A stretch of 64,000 bases of DNA. Origin: Microbispora siamensis (GTDB lineage Bacteria; Actinomycetota; Actinomycetes; Streptosporangiales; Streptosporangiaceae). The notes below the pieces were generated by a model. The model had not been told where the DNA came from and did not search any database. It saw nothing but the letters and a program-made list of their open reading frames with translations. The position numbers were made by a program, and so were the translations under genes. Position 1 is the stretch's first letter, and each line of letters opens with the position of its first letter. Of the stretch, positions 52,099 to 61,629 are shown piece by piece. Location of the stretch: the NCBI RefSeq assembly GCF_016863095.1, contig NZ_BOOF01000043.1, positions 35,050 through 99,049 on the forward strand, in the 5' to 3' direction.

Positions 52099-52125
52099 GG
52101 GCCCGGAGCGGGTGCCTCCGGGCCC
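52099..52125 (-). terminator. attenuating hairpin between BMP lipoprotein and ATPase genes
   Basis: GGGCCCGGAG and CTCCGGGCCC form a perfect 10-bp stem with a 7-base loop, 14 bases after the stop of the BMP gene. It has no T-run. Such hairpins often let only part of the transcription pass, so the binding protein is made in excess over the membrane complex. Confidence 0.7.
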
Positions 52126-52139
52126 CTCGATTACGCAGG

Positions 52140-53207
52140 TCAGGACGTCGGGACCGTGATCTCGCCGTTGATGATCTTCTGCTTGTACTCGTCGATCTTC
52201 GACTTGATGTCGTCGATCTTGCCGCCGGTCGTGGAGTAGTCCACGCCGCCCGCCTTGAGGTCGTAGACCGACGGGCCCGACTTGACCGCGCCGGTGGTGT
52301 AGTTCTTCAGGAAGTCGAAGACCGCCACGTCGACCTTCTTGATCATCGACGTGATGATCACGTCCTTGAAGTCGGCGTACGCCGGAAGCGCGGCCTGGTC
52401 GGAGTCGACGCCGATCGCCATCGCCTTCGCGGCCTTGGCCGCCTCGAAGACGCCCGCGCCCGAACCGCCGGCCGCCTGGTAGACCACGTCCGCGCCGGCG
52501 TCGTACATGCCCTGCGCGGCCGTCTTGCCCTTGGCCGGGTCACCGAAGCCGCCGAAGTCCGGGGGCTGGGTGAGGTACTTGCTCTGGATCTTGATGTCGG
52601 GCTTGACGGCCTTCGCGCCGGCCTCGAAGCCCGCTTCGAACTTGTGGATCAGCGGCACGTCGACGCCGCCCACGAAGCCGACGTTGCCCTTCTCGGACTT
52701 GAGCGCCGCCGCGACGCCGACGAGGAACGACCCCTGCTCCTCGGCGAACATCAGGTTCGTGATGTTGTCGCCCTTCGCGGCGTCGTCGTCCACGATGGCG
52801 AACTTGACGTCGGGGAACTCCTTGGCGACCTTCGCCACGGAGCCGGAGTAGGCGAAGCCCACCGCGATGACCGGGTTGTAGCCCCCGGAGGCGAGCAGCC
52901 GCAGCCGCTCCTCCTTCTGGGCGTCGGTCTCGCCCGCGGTCGCCTCCAGTTCCTTCTTCTGGACCTTGAGCTCCGACTCGGCCTTGTCCAGGCCGGCCGC
53001 GGCCGCGTCGTTGAAGGAACCGTCGCCGCGGCCACCGATGTCGTACGCCAGGCCGACCTTGATCTGCGAGGCGGCGGGCGCGGAGGACGCGCCGGCCGAG
53101 GCCTCGGTCGTGGTGGTGCCGTCGCTACCCCCACACGCGGCGGCGGCCATGAGCAAGGCCCCGCCCGCGGTGGCGGCGGCCAGTCTGCTGATTCGATTGT
53201 GGAGCAA
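52140..53207 (-). CDS. BMP-family nucleoside-binding lipoprotein
   Basis: The 355-residue lipoprotein starts at TTG 53207 with GGGGAG eight bases upstream. Its signal peptide ends in LLMAAAAC with the lipidated Cys about residue 22. The BMP/PnrA fold follows (LAYDIGGRGDGSFNDAAAAG, AVGFAYSGSVAKVAKEFPD, VYQAAGGSGAGVFEAAK). It captures nucleosides outside the membrane for the ABC complex encoded downstream. A Thr/Ser/Ala-rich linker of 25 residues tethers it. No ATG or GTG gives a sensible signal peptide. Confidence 0.92.
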   Translation of the reverse strand: MLHNRISRLAAATAGGALLMAAAACGGSDGTTTTEASAGASSAPAASQIKVGLAYDIGGRGDGSFNDAAAAGLDKAESELKVQKKELEATAGETDAQKEERLRLLASGGYNPVIAVGFAYSGSVAKVAKEFPDVKFAIVDDDAAKGDNITNLMFAEEQGSFLVGVAAALKSEKGNVGFVGGVDVPLIHKFEAGFEAGAKAVKPDIKIQSKYLTQPPDFGGFGDPAKGKTAAQGMYDAGADVVYQAAGGSGAGVFEAAKAAKAMAIGVDSDQAALPAYADFKDVIITSMIKKVDVAVFDFLKNYTTGAVKSGPSVYDLKAGGVDYSTTGGKIDDIKSKIDEYKQKIINGEITVPTS

Positions 53208-53375
53208 GGTCGTGACTCCCCTTCCGTTCCCCGCCCGTCTGACTCTCGTCGCACGCACGCAGGAACGCACGGCAACCCTGCACGGAAGATAGTTGTTTGA
53301 CCTGCATAGACCAAACCCGCACACCAGTCCGCAACATGTCCGTTATTGAGCCCAGTCCGCACCGTGACCAGGGGG

Positions 53376-54416
53376 TCAGCCTGGGTAAACCTTGACCCTG
53401 CCGTGGATGATCTCCTGCTTGAGCTGCTCCAGGCGCGGCTGGATGTCGGTGATGTGGCCGCCGGTGAGGGTGTAGTCGACGCCGCCGAGCTTCAGGTCGT
53501 ACACGACCCGGCCGCTGGTGACGGTGTGGTCGGCGACGCCGGCGAGGTAGTCGTAGACCGCGACGTCGATCCTTTTGATCATCGAGGTGAGGATCACGTC
53601 GCGCACGTCCGGGTCGGCGCTCTTGGCCTGGTCGTAGTCGACGCCGATGGCCCACGCTCCGGCCTTCTTGGCGGCGCGGAACACCCCGGCCCCCGAGGCC
53701 CCGGCCACCTGGTAGACCACGTCGGCGCCCGCCCGGTACATGCGCCGGGCGGCCTGCCGCGCCTTGTCCGGCCGCTCGAAGCCGCTCAGGTCGTGCGGGC
53801 CCGTGAGGTAGGCGATCCTGATCCGCGCCCGCGGGTTCACGTGCTTCACGCCCTGGACGTAGCCGACCTCGAACTTCCTGACCAGCGGCGACCGATTGCC
53901 CCCGACGAAGCCGACGTCGCCCGTGCGCGACTTCATCGCCGCCACCGCGCCCATCAGGAAGGAGCCCTGCTCCGAGGCGAACAGCAGGTTCGTGATGTTG
54001 GGACCGGAGACCGTCGGCTCGTCCACGATCGCGAACCGTGTCCTGGGAAACTTCGGGCCGATGCTCGCCAGCGCCGGCGCGTACGAGTAGCCGACGGCGA
54101 TGATCGGGTCGTAGCCGGCCTCGGCGAGCGCCCGCACCCGCTCTACCTTCCGGGCGGCGGGCTCGCCCGGCGCGGCCGCGACCTCCCGCACCCGCATGCG
54201 GGTCAGAGTGCGCTTGGCCTCGTCGAGTCCGGCGGCCGCGGCGTCGTTGTACGACTTGTCGCCCCGTCCGCCGATGTCGTACACGAGCCCGACCCGCAGC
54301 GGGCCGGGGGGCGGCGACACGGTCTCCACCCCGCCGCCGCATCCCGCGACGGCGGTCAGGGCGACGGCGACGACGCCCGCCATCACCGCCCGGAACGCCC
54401 GCAATCGGATCTCCAA
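53376..54416 (-). CDS. second BMP-family binding lipoprotein
   Basis: The 346-residue protein has a lipobox (LTAVAGC) after an Arg-rich n-region and the same fold as its neighbour (LVYDIGGRGDKSYNDAAAAG, VYQVAGASGAGVFRAAKK). It is clearly a paralog of 52140-53207 but diverged, with more Arg and fewer Lys. TTG 54416 gives a normal signal peptide; GTG 54473 would give a 29-residue n-region. A 168-bp gap separates it from the first BMP gene, with space for another promoter. It may widen the range of nucleosides taken up. Confidence 0.85.
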   Translation of the reverse strand: MEIRLRAFRAVMAGVVAVALTAVAGCGGGVETVSPPPGPLRVGLVYDIGGRGDKSYNDAAAAGLDEAKRTLTRMRVREVAAAPGEPAARKVERVRALAEAGYDPIIAVGYSYAPALASIGPKFPRTRFAIVDEPTVSGPNITNLLFASEQGSFLMGAVAAMKSRTGDVGFVGGNRSPLVRKFEVGYVQGVKHVNPRARIRIAYLTGPHDLSGFERPDKARQAARRMYRAGADVVYQVAGASGAGVFRAAKKAGAWAIGVDYDQAKSADPDVRDVILTSMIKRIDVAVYDYLAGVADHTVTSGRVVYDLKLGGVDYTLTGGHITDIQPRLEQLKQEIIHGRVKVYPG

Positions 54417-54505
54417 ACCGGAATGGGTCCCACCGTCCGCGATACCCCCTGGGCGCGCAGGAGAACGCGCCACACAAAGGCTCTGACAGATTTATCCCAT
54501 TTGAG

Positions 54506-55942
54506 TTAATTCGTACGGGTAAGAGATCCCGAGTATCGGGCGGCCTGTTCCCCCTCGCGCGTCACCTCGAAGTCGGCCGCGCTCTCGCCCCGCCAGGTGA
54601 TCGAGACGCGTCCGGGATAACAGGCGTCGCCCTTCACCTGGTCGAGGGTCAGCATGAGCACCTCGCCCGACCCGCTCGCGGGGGTGAGACGGCCGGAACA
54701 GTGCAGGTCGGCGCCCCATCTCATCCGCGCCGGGCCGGTCAGCCGGATTTCGACCGGGAAGACCCGGTCGGCCGAGGGATAGTGTGCGACGCCCGTCCAC
54801 GTACCGTCGGGGCGCCCGCCGTCGCGGGTCGTCAGCACCCACGCGACGCCCGCCGCGACGCCGACCGCGACGAGGACGGCGAGTGAGGCGGCCAGCGCGA
54901 CCGCGCGCGCTCGCCCACGACGGCGCCCACCGGTCCCACGTGTCCCACTGATTCCGCCGTGCTCCGCCGGTCCGTCGCCGCTTCGCTCACGTTCGGCCGG
55001 CTCTGGTCTGGTCGGCTCGGCGTCGGGCCCTGCCCCGGGCCGCGCCGTGTTCTCCTGCTCGCGCCATGGCCGCGTGACGGGTCCGGAAGGGATGGCACCA
55101 GGCACGGCGGAGCCGGGCGCCACCGGACTCGGCCGCCCCGTGGGCCGGTCGAGCAGGGCGCTCAGCACCTGTCCGGCGTCCGGCCGGTCGGCGGGCTCCG
55201 CCGCCAGGCACGCCATGACGAGGTCCTTCAGCAGACCGGTGAGCGGCCCGAGGTCCGGCGTGCCGTACAGGATGCGGGCCATGACGGCCGCGTACGTGTC
55301 ACCGGTGTAGGCGTGCCGTCCGCTCGCCGCGTAGACGAGCGTCAGCGCCCAGCAGAACACGTCCGCCGCGGGCCCGGCCGGCCGCCCTTCGAGCTGCTCC
55401 GGCGCGATGTAGGCCGGTGTGCCGACCGGATTCCCGGTCGTCGCGGTGGCGTCGGCGAGCCGGGAGATGCCGAAGTCGACGACCCGCAGCCCGTCCGAGC
55501 CGAGGAGCACGTTGCCCGGCTTGAAGTCGCGGTGGACGACCCCCGCCCGGTGGATCGCGGCCAGCGCGGTGGCCGTCCCCACGGCAACCCGGTCGAGGTC
55601 GCCACCCGTCCGCGGGCCCGCCGCGGTCACGTGCTCGCGCAGCGACGGGCCGTCGACGTACTCGCTCACGATGTACGGCCGGTCGCCGTCGAGGTCGGCG
55701 TCGAGGACCTGGGCGGTGCAGAAGGGCGCGACCCGGCGCACCGCCTCGATCTCACGGGCGAAGGCGCGCCGGGCGGAGGTGTCGTCGACCCGGGCGTGCA
55801 GGAGCTTCACGGCCACCGGCCCGCCCGACGCGCCGGCGCCGAGGAAGACGATCCCCTGGCCGCCCACGCCAAGGCGGCCCTCGAGGCGGTAGTCCCCGAG
55901 GCGCGGGGGATCCTCGGGACGCAGGGGGGAGACGTCGGGCAC
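54506..55942 (-). CDS. Ser/Thr protein kinase with outer beta domain
   Basis: The 478-residue protein is an intact Hanks-type kinase: Gly-rich GRLGVGGQG (22-30), Lys46 (VAVK), HRDFKPGN with Asp139 and DFG at 156-158, then APEQLEG. A Pro/Arg/Gly-rich linker (about 275-345), a membrane segment (about 350-372) and an outer domain of about 100 residues with a Cys pair (DLHCSGRL and DACYPG) follow. No PASTA repeats are present. The outer domain looks like a small beta sheet. The kinase phosphorylates proteins in the cytoplasm; the signal is unknown. Confidence 0.92.
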   Translation of the reverse strand: MPDVSPLRPEDPPRLGDYRLEGRLGVGGQGIVFLGAGASGGPVAVKLLHARVDDTSARRAFAREIEAVRRVAPFCTAQVLDADLDGDRPYIVSEYVDGPSLREHVTAAGPRTGGDLDRVAVGTATALAAIHRAGVVHRDFKPGNVLLGSDGLRVVDFGISRLADATATTGNPVGTPAYIAPEQLEGRPAGPAADVFCWALTLVYAASGRHAYTGDTYAAVMARILYGTPDLGPLTGLLKDLVMACLAAEPADRPDAGQVLSALLDRPTGRPSPVAPGSAVPGAIPSGPVTRPWREQENTARPGAGPDAEPTRPEPAERERSGDGPAEHGGISGTRGTGGRRRGRARAVALAASLAVLVAVGVAAGVAWVLTTRDGGRPDGTWTGVAHYPSADRVFPVEIRLTGPARMRWGADLHCSGRLTPASGSGEVLMLTLDQVKGDACYPGRVSITWRGESAADFEVTREGEQAARYSGSLTRTN

Positions 55943-55983
55943 GGCGGCGTACGGCTCAGGGGCTGTTCAGCGGCGTGGTCGGT

Positions 55984-57225
55984 TCAGCGGGCGCCGCCCC
56001 ACAGCGCGGTCAGCGCGGTGGCGGCGAGAACCTTGACGCCGATCCCGATCGCCCGCTCGTCCACGTCGAACTGCGGCCGGTGGATGTCGACCTCGTCGAC
56101 GACCCCCGGCGGCCGGGTGCCCAGCCGGGCGAGCGCGCCGGGCACCGACTCGAGATACCAGGAGAAGTCCTCGCCGCCGAGGCTCTGCGGCGTGGGCACG
56201 GCCGCCCCCTCGCCGATGATCTGGGTGACCGCGTCGTGCAGCATCTGGATGCTGGTGGCCTCGTTCACCGTGGGCGGCGTGCCGCGCCGGTAGTCGATCT
56301 CGGCGTCCACGCCGTACGCGCCCGCGACCGAGTCGAGCAGGGTCTTGACCAGGTCGGGGGCCTGGTGCCAGGCATCCTCGTCGAGCGACCTGACCGTGCC
56401 CTGGGCGAGGCCGACGTCCGGGATCGCGTTGGCCACGGACCCGGCGGAGATCTGGCCCCACACGAGGCTGAGGCTGGATCGGGGGTCCACGCGGCGCGAC
56501 AGCGCGGCCGGCAACTCGGTGACGATCTTGCTGAGCGCGTAGACGAGGTCCACGGTCAGGTGCGGCCGGGCGGTGTGCCCGCCAGGGCCCGCGACGCGGA
56601 TGCGCAGGCTGTCGCAGGACCCGGTGATCGGGCCGGTCCGCAGGCCGACGTGCCCGACGTCGAGACGCGGGTCGCAGTGCACCGCGAAGATGCGGTCGAC
56701 CTCGGTGAGGCCGCCGTCGCGCATGACCTCCAGCGCGCCGCCCGCGACCTCCTCGGCGGGCTGGAAGATCAGCCGTACCCGGCCGGGGAGCGCTCCCGCG
56801 TCGGCCTGCGAGGCCAGGAACAGCCCGGCGCCGACGACGATCGCCGTGTGCACGTCGTGGCCGCAGGCGTGGCACGCGTTCGGGTTCGTGGAGCGGTAGG
56901 GGACGTCCTTCTCGTCCTCCATCGGCAGCGCGTCGATGTCGGCGCGCAGGGCGACCGTTGGGCCCTCGTCGCGGCCGAGGTCCACCCACAGGCCGGTGCC
57001 GCGCGACAGCGGGTGCGGGGTGAGCCCGGCGTCCGTCAGCCGCTCAGCGATCTTCTCGGTGGTGCGATGCTCGCTGAAGGCGATCTCCGGGTGTGCGTGT
57101 ACGTCGCGCCGGAACTCGATCAGCTCATCGTTGTGCTCGCGAAGGAATTCCGCCAGTTGCCCGGCCAGGCCGTTGCTTCCCGGCACGGCCGCGTCCGGCG
57201 CTGCGAGCTTCGATGAGGTGGCCAC
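55984..57225 (-). CDS. M20-family amidohydrolase (AmiA/AmiB-like)
   Basis: The 413-residue metallopeptidase-like enzyme has RRDVHAHPEIAF, ALRADIDALPM, ACGHDVHTA (metal His/Asp), FQPAEEVAGGA (catalytic Glu) and a C-terminal LGGEDFSWY. The family cleaves N-acyl amino acids, hippurate-like or indole-amide compounds. M. tuberculosis AmiA1/AmiB1 lie near lpdA and deoD in the comparable region. The start is ATG 57225. It follows the kinase in the same direction, 41 bp apart. Confidence 0.9.
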   Translation of the reverse strand: MATSSKLAAPDAAVPGSNGLAGQLAEFLREHNDELIEFRRDVHAHPEIAFSEHRTTEKIAERLTDAGLTPHPLSRGTGLWVDLGRDEGPTVALRADIDALPMEDEKDVPYRSTNPNACHACGHDVHTAIVVGAGLFLASQADAGALPGRVRLIFQPAEEVAGGALEVMRDGGLTEVDRIFAVHCDPRLDVGHVGLRTGPITGSCDSLRIRVAGPGGHTARPHLTVDLVYALSKIVTELPAALSRRVDPRSSLSLVWGQISAGSVANAIPDVGLAQGTVRSLDEDAWHQAPDLVKTLLDSVAGAYGVDAEIDYRRGTPPTVNEATSIQMLHDAVTQIIGEGAAVPTPQSLGGEDFSWYLESVPGALARLGTRPPGVVDEVDIHRPQFDVDERAIGIGVKVLAATALTALWGGAR

Positions 57226-57281
57226 GGGTCTTCCCTTCTCCGGCGAGCCGTCCCGCCACGGATCGCCGGATCGTCCATATG

Positions 57282-57302
57282 ATCACGAAAAGTCACGAAA
57301 AA
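57282..57302. repeat. direct repeat TCACGAAAA in amidohydrolase upstream region
   Basis: Two copies of TCACGAAAA (one overlapping an A-run) lie in the 239-bp A/T-rich gap upstream of the amidohydrolase start. They could be a regulator site; no regulator is known. Confidence 0.35.
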
Positions 57303-57464
57303 GTCCAAAAGGGTCGAGCGGGCGTGTCTCGCCTCCACCGACCCTTCATTCACAATCCTTCCATGCCGCGACCCTTCGATACGGCGGATTGCCCAGTATT
57401 TACACCGGCCTCCGCACGTTGTCAGAACTGAGGCACTGTTGCCGGACATATCAGGCCTACCCCG

Positions 57465-58637
57465 TCAGGTGGCTGATTGTCCGATCTCGCGGTTAGGGTT
57501 CGAGGTGACGAACCTGTCCTCGGCGAGCTCGACGACCGTGGCGTCGACCACGTCCTGGAGGGTCCCTCCGTCGGCGAGGATCGCCCGCTGGCGCTCGGAT
57601 GAGCTCCCCTGCTCCAGCACCTCGGTCACGACCGCCAGTTCGTCGGCACAGCCGAGCCGCTCGGCGACGGGTTCGAGTTCACGCTGAAGTTCATACAATA
57701 CGTCGCGCATCGGCGCCGTGGAGCCATGGTCGTCGGTGATGACGTCCGCGTCGAGGCCGTAGCGCGTGGCGCGCCACTTGTTGTCGCGCACCACCCACGC
57801 CGCCGGATGCGGCAGCTTGTACCCCCGGTCGAGCTGCTGGTCGAACTGCTGCACGAGGCACTGGGACAGCGCGGCCACCATGCCCACCTCGCGCGGCGTC
57901 GGGATCCCGTCGAACATCCGGATCTCGATCGTGCCGAAGTCGGGATGCGGCCGGATGTCCCACCACACCTCCTTGATGCTGCGGATCGTGCCCGCCCGCA
58001 GCAGCGTGTCCATGTACTCCTCGAACTCGGCCCAGTCGGCCAGCAGGTGCGGCGGCCCGGCCGTGGGCAGCGAGCCGAAGACGATGGCCCGGCTCGACGC
58101 AAGACCGGTGTCCTGCCCGCCCCAGTAGGGGCTGGAGGAGGTGAGCGCGAGGAAGTGCGGCAGGTACGCCGCGAGGGCGTTGACGATCGGAATGACCTTG
58201 TCCCGCTCCTTGACGCCCACGTGGACGTGCACGCCGAACGTCTGGATCCGCCAGGCGAGCCACTGCATCTCCTCGACCAGCTCCACGTAGCGCTGGCTGG
58301 GCGCGTAGACCGCGTCGCGCCAGTCGCTGATCGCGTGGGTCCCCGTGCAGGCGAGCGCGATGCCGCGCGGCTCGACGGCCTCGGTCAGCCGGCCGATGCT
58401 CTTCTTCAGGTCCTGCACCGCCTCGGCCACCGTGTGGCAGACGTCGGTGATGATCTCGACCTGCGACTGCATGAGCTCGTGCATGGCCTTGGGCCGCTGC
58501 CCCTCACTGAGGTCGGGAACCGCGGCGAGCACCTCCTTGGCGTCCTGGCGGAGATGACGCGTATGCCGGTCGACGAGCTGAAGCTCCCACTCCACGCCGA
58601 GCGTCGCGCCACGTGAGGGGTTGAAGTCGATCGCCAA
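57465..58637 (-). CDS. carboxylate-amine ligase, GCS2/YbdK family
   Basis: The 390-residue protein is a glutamate-cysteine ligase-like enzyme (TLGVEWELQLVD, HELMQSQVEIITD, TFGVHVHVGV, IEIRMFDGIPT). The family joins an amino group to a carboxylate using ATP; E. coli YbdK has weak Glu-Cys ligase activity. Actinobacteria with mycothiol do not need glutathione, so another product is likely. ATG 58637. It is followed after 239 bp by the amidohydrolase on the same strand. Confidence 0.9.
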   Translation of the reverse strand: MAIDFNPSRGATLGVEWELQLVDRHTRHLRQDAKEVLAAVPDLSEGQRPKAMHELMQSQVEIITDVCHTVAEAVQDLKKSIGRLTEAVEPRGIALACTGTHAISDWRDAVYAPSQRYVELVEEMQWLAWRIQTFGVHVHVGVKERDKVIPIVNALAAYLPHFLALTSSSPYWGGQDTGLASSRAIVFGSLPTAGPPHLLADWAEFEEYMDTLLRAGTIRSIKEVWWDIRPHPDFGTIEIRMFDGIPTPREVGMVAALSQCLVQQFDQQLDRGYKLPHPAAWVVRDNKWRATRYGLDADVITDDHGSTAPMRDVLYELQRELEPVAERLGCADELAVVTEVLEQGSSSERQRAILADGGTLQDVVDATVVELAEDRFVTSNPNREIGQSAT

Positions 58638-58703
58638 AGCTTGCCTCCATCACGTTCGGTCCCTGTGGACACTCATGTCACAGCGGACAAGGTCGTTCCA
58701 GGC

Positions 58704-58904
58704 TCAGGCCCTACCCTTCATCCATCCCCGCACGCCGACCGCCCCGAGCGCCAGTGCCAGGAGGATGTTCACCGCGATGAGTACGCCGTGGACGACGTAG
58801 AAGGACGTCTCGTGCCCGTCGGCGAGGTTGAAGCCGAGGTTGATCCATTCGAAGATCATGAAAGCGGCGAGCGCCACAAGAAAGATCGATACACGTCTCG
58901 TCAT
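58704..58904 (-). CDS. small membrane protein, SCO4848-like
   Basis: The 66-residue protein has two hydrophobic segments (about 6-26 and 38-58) around NLADGHETSFYVVHG. This matches the small SCO4848-type membrane proteins encoded next to D,D-carboxypeptidase genes in Streptomyces. A GATACT hexamer lies on the minus strand six bases before ATG 58904, indicating a leaderless transcript. Function is unknown. Confidence 0.8.
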   Translation of the reverse strand: MTRRVSIFLVALAAFMIFEWINLGFNLADGHETSFYVVHGVLIAVNILLALALGAVGVRGWMKGRA

Positions 58905-58910
58905 GCTCTC

Positions 58911-58916
58911 AGTATC
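58911..58916 (-). promoter_or_regulatory. probable -10 element of leaderless small membrane protein gene
   Basis: GATACT on the minus strand is separated from ATG 58904 by six bases with no room for a ribosome-binding site, so the mRNA would start at or beside the ATG. Confidence 0.5.
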
Positions 58917-58997
58917 GGCGGCCACCTGCGTGGCCCTGTGGCATATGGGGCATATGTCGCTTCATGCGAAGGCAGTCGAGGCTAGGCTGAGCGACCT

Positions 58998-60266
58998 ATG
59001 GGGACGAACCTGCGGGCTCTCGCCGCGACCGTGACGACGGCGGGGGTGCTGACGACGGCGCTGCTCTGCGCCCCTCCCGCCGCGGGCGCGCGGGCCGTGC
59101 CGGACCTGGCGCCGCGGAAGACCGGCGCGGCGGTGCCGGGGAACGGCACGGGGAACGGGACCGTGGGCGGCGACCTGCTCGCCGGCCACGGGATCATCGC
59201 GCCCGCCGGGATCAAGCCCCCGCCGAAGACCGAGGCCAGCGCGTACGTCGTGGCCGACGCCGACACCGGCGCGGTGCTCGCCGCCAAGGACCCGCACGGG
59301 CACTACCTGCCCGCGAGCACGCTCAAGACGCTGACGGCCGTGACGCTGATCCCCAAGCTCGACAAGAACCGCAAGATCAAGCCGAGCGACGAGGCGTGCA
59401 ACGTGGAGGGCAGCGCCGTCGGCATCGTCCCCGAGCCGATCTACAAGATCGACGACCTCATGCGGGCGCTCCTCATGGTCTCCGCCAACGACGCCGCGGT
59501 CGCGCTCGCCGAGGCGAACGGCGGCCTGAAGAAGACCCTCGCCGACATGAACGCCGAGGCGCGCAAGCTCCAGGCGTACGACACGGTGGCCAAGACGCCG
59601 AACGGCCTGGACGCCCCGGGCCAGCGCAGCTCGGCCTACGACCTCGCCCTGATCGCGCGGGCCGGGCTGGCGATCCCGGACTTCCGCGAGTACATCAGCA
59701 CGAAGGTCGCCAAGTTCCCCGCGCCCAAGGACTACCTCAAGAAGAAAAAGAAGAAGCGCCGCGACGACTCGGAGGCCAGCGAGTCTCCCCCGCCCGCCTA
59801 CTACGAGATGGCCAACCACAACCGGCTCCTCGGTAGCTACAAGGGCATGCTCGGCGTCAAGAACGGCTGGACGACCAAGGCCCTGGGCAGCTTCGTGGGC
59901 GCGGCCCGGCGTGACGGCCACACGATCCTCGTCGTGATCATGCATCACCCCGGCGGTTTCTGGGAGGAGGTCGCCAAGCTGCTCGACTGGGGCTTCTCCG
60001 CGCGGGGCAAGGCGGCCCCCGTGGGCCAGTTGGTCGCGCCCGCGCCCGATCCCAAGCCCTCCTCCTCCCCCCTGGCCGTACGGCCCTCTCCGACACCGGG
60101 CACGGCCGACGTGGGCGCGGCCAAGGCCCGCGGGGAGGACTCCGCGTCGAAGGGTTCGGGCGCGGCCACGCCCCTGCTGATCGGCGGCGGTGCCCTCGTG
60201 GTCCTCGCCCTCGGGGCGTACGGCCTGCGCCGGCGCCGGAAGACGCCCGGCGACGCCCCCCACTAG
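58998..60266 (+). CDS. D-alanyl-D-alanine carboxypeptidase
   Basis: The 422-residue penicillin-binding protein trims the terminal D-Ala of cell-wall peptides outside the membrane. It has a signal peptide (1-32), the S-x-x-K motif in PASTLKTL, S-A-N-D for SxN and K-N-G in place of the common K-T-G. A Lys/Arg/acidic insertion (LKKKKKKRRDDSEASES) sits between SxN and KNG. A Pro/Ser-rich linker and a C-terminal membrane segment with RRRRK follow. The stop TAG (60264-60266) is the last part of the CTAG target sequence of the neighbouring IS701 element. Confidence 0.93.
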   Translation: MGTNLRALAATVTTAGVLTTALLCAPPAAGARAVPDLAPRKTGAAVPGNGTGNGTVGGDLLAGHGIIAPAGIKPPPKTEASAYVVADADTGAVLAAKDPHGHYLPASTLKTLTAVTLIPKLDKNRKIKPSDEACNVEGSAVGIVPEPIYKIDDLMRALLMVSANDAAVALAEANGGLKKTLADMNAEARKLQAYDTVAKTPNGLDAPGQRSSAYDLALIARAGLAIPDFREYISTKVAKFPAPKDYLKKKKKKRRDDSEASESPPPAYYEMANHNRLLGSYKGMLGVKNGWTTKALGSFVGAARRDGHTILVVIMHHPGGFWEEVAKLLDWGFSARGKAAPVGQLVAPAPDPKPSSSPLAVRPSPTPGTADVGAAKARGEDSASKGSGAATPLLIGGGALVVLALGAYGLRRRRKTPGDAPH

Positions 60267-61629
60267 TACTACAGCCTGATTTTGTGATGTTTGAGCCAGC
60301 GTTTCCAGTAGTGGCTGGCTCGTGCACGGGGCTTGGCGGTGTCGTCGGTGTGGGGACCGGGCGAGGGCATGGCTGAGGGGAAGGGTGATCGTGGCGGTCA
60401 GGCGTGCCAGCAGAGGGCGGATTTCTGCTGGTGTGAGGAGGACCAGGCCCTTTGGGCTTTTGGGGCGTGCGCGGCGGCGACGGCGAGATAGGCGTGGGCG
60501 AGCATCGCCAAGGTGATGTGGCGGTGCCAGGCGTCGAACCGCCGGACCTGGTAGTGGTCCAGCCCGGTCTCGTTCTTCGCGGACTGGAAACACTCCTCGA
60601 TCGCCCAGCGGGAACCGGCGACGGCGATGAGGTCCTCCAAGGTGGTGCCGACCGGTGCGTAACACAGGTAGTAGGCCAGCTCAAGCTCGCCCTTGGCATT
60701 GGGGGTGAGGCCGCGCCGGACGAGTAGCCACCGCTGGTAGCCGGGCTCGGTCTCGAAGGTCACCGTGGCGAGCGCCCAGTCATACAGGCACTCGCCCTTG
60801 GCGCCGTCGCCACAGGACCGGCGCTTCCACGCCTCGGGCGGAGCTTGGGCGGTCGCGGTGCCGGCCCGGATTTCCCGCCCCATCCCATGCCGATCCATTG
60901 GCTCTTGGGCACCGCCACCACATAGCTCAGGCGGTGCTCTTCCAGGAAGCGCCGGAACTTGTTGTCCATGCCATAGGCCTCATCAGCGCTCACCCAGGAG
61001 GCCGGCACACCCGCCTTCACGGCGCGGGCCAGCATCGCCTGGGCCAGTACCGGCTTGGTGGCGAACGCCACCTCCTGCCCGATGCCGGCCTGGACGCAAC
61101 GCTCCGGTCATCAGTCCAGGACTTCGGCAGATACAGCTCGGCGTCGATCAGCGTCCGGCCCAGCGGAGAGGCGTAGGCGAGGAACACGCCCAGCCGGCAG
61201 TTCTCAATCCGGCCCGCCGTGCCGGAGCACTGGCGCTGCACTCCGGCCGACTTGTCGCCCTTCTTCAGGAAGCCGGTGTCATCCACGATCAGCACGCCAT
61301 CGCGGCGACCGAGGTTGTCCATCACGTAATCACGCAGGTCAACTCGCACCTGGCGGGGGTCCCAGCGGGCACTGTTCAACAAGCGCTGCATGCGATCAGG
61401 AGCCGTATCCCCGGCCGCTTCCGCCAACTGCCAGCCGTTCTTACGCTCGATCGGAGCCAGCAAACCGGTCAGATACGCCCGCGTCTGCCTGCGCGGTTCC
61501 ACCCGCCCGAACCGTCCCGCCACCCGCGCGAACAACACATCAAGCCCGGCCACCCACTCCTGAAGGTCGCCCGCGGTCAGCTCATCCGACGTGATCCAGA
61601 ACTATAGATCACAAAACCTGGCTGTAGTA
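60267..61629. mobile_element. IS701-family insertion sequence, decayed
   Basis: The 1363-bp element is bounded by TACTACAGCC at left and its complement GGCTGTAGTA at right. The inverted repeats continue imperfectly to ...TTTTGTGAT. Outside is CTAG on the left and CTAA on the right, matching the YTAR 4-bp targets of the family but not each other. The transposase is on the minus strand with two frameshifts. Confidence 0.88.
60398..61553 (-). pseudogene. IS701 transposase with two frameshifts
   Basis: Three pieces of one DDE transposase lie in consecutive frames. From 61553: GWQLAEAAGD ... IVDDTGFLKKG (first Asp) up to a one-base loss near 61103. 60885-61071: WVSADEAYGMDNKFRRFLEE (second Asp). 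60398-60885: AVAGSRWAIEECFQSAKNETG (Glu). The reading resumes correctly across both breaks, so they are simple indels. No active enzyme can come from this copy unless a frameshift is corrected during translation. Confidence 0.88.
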
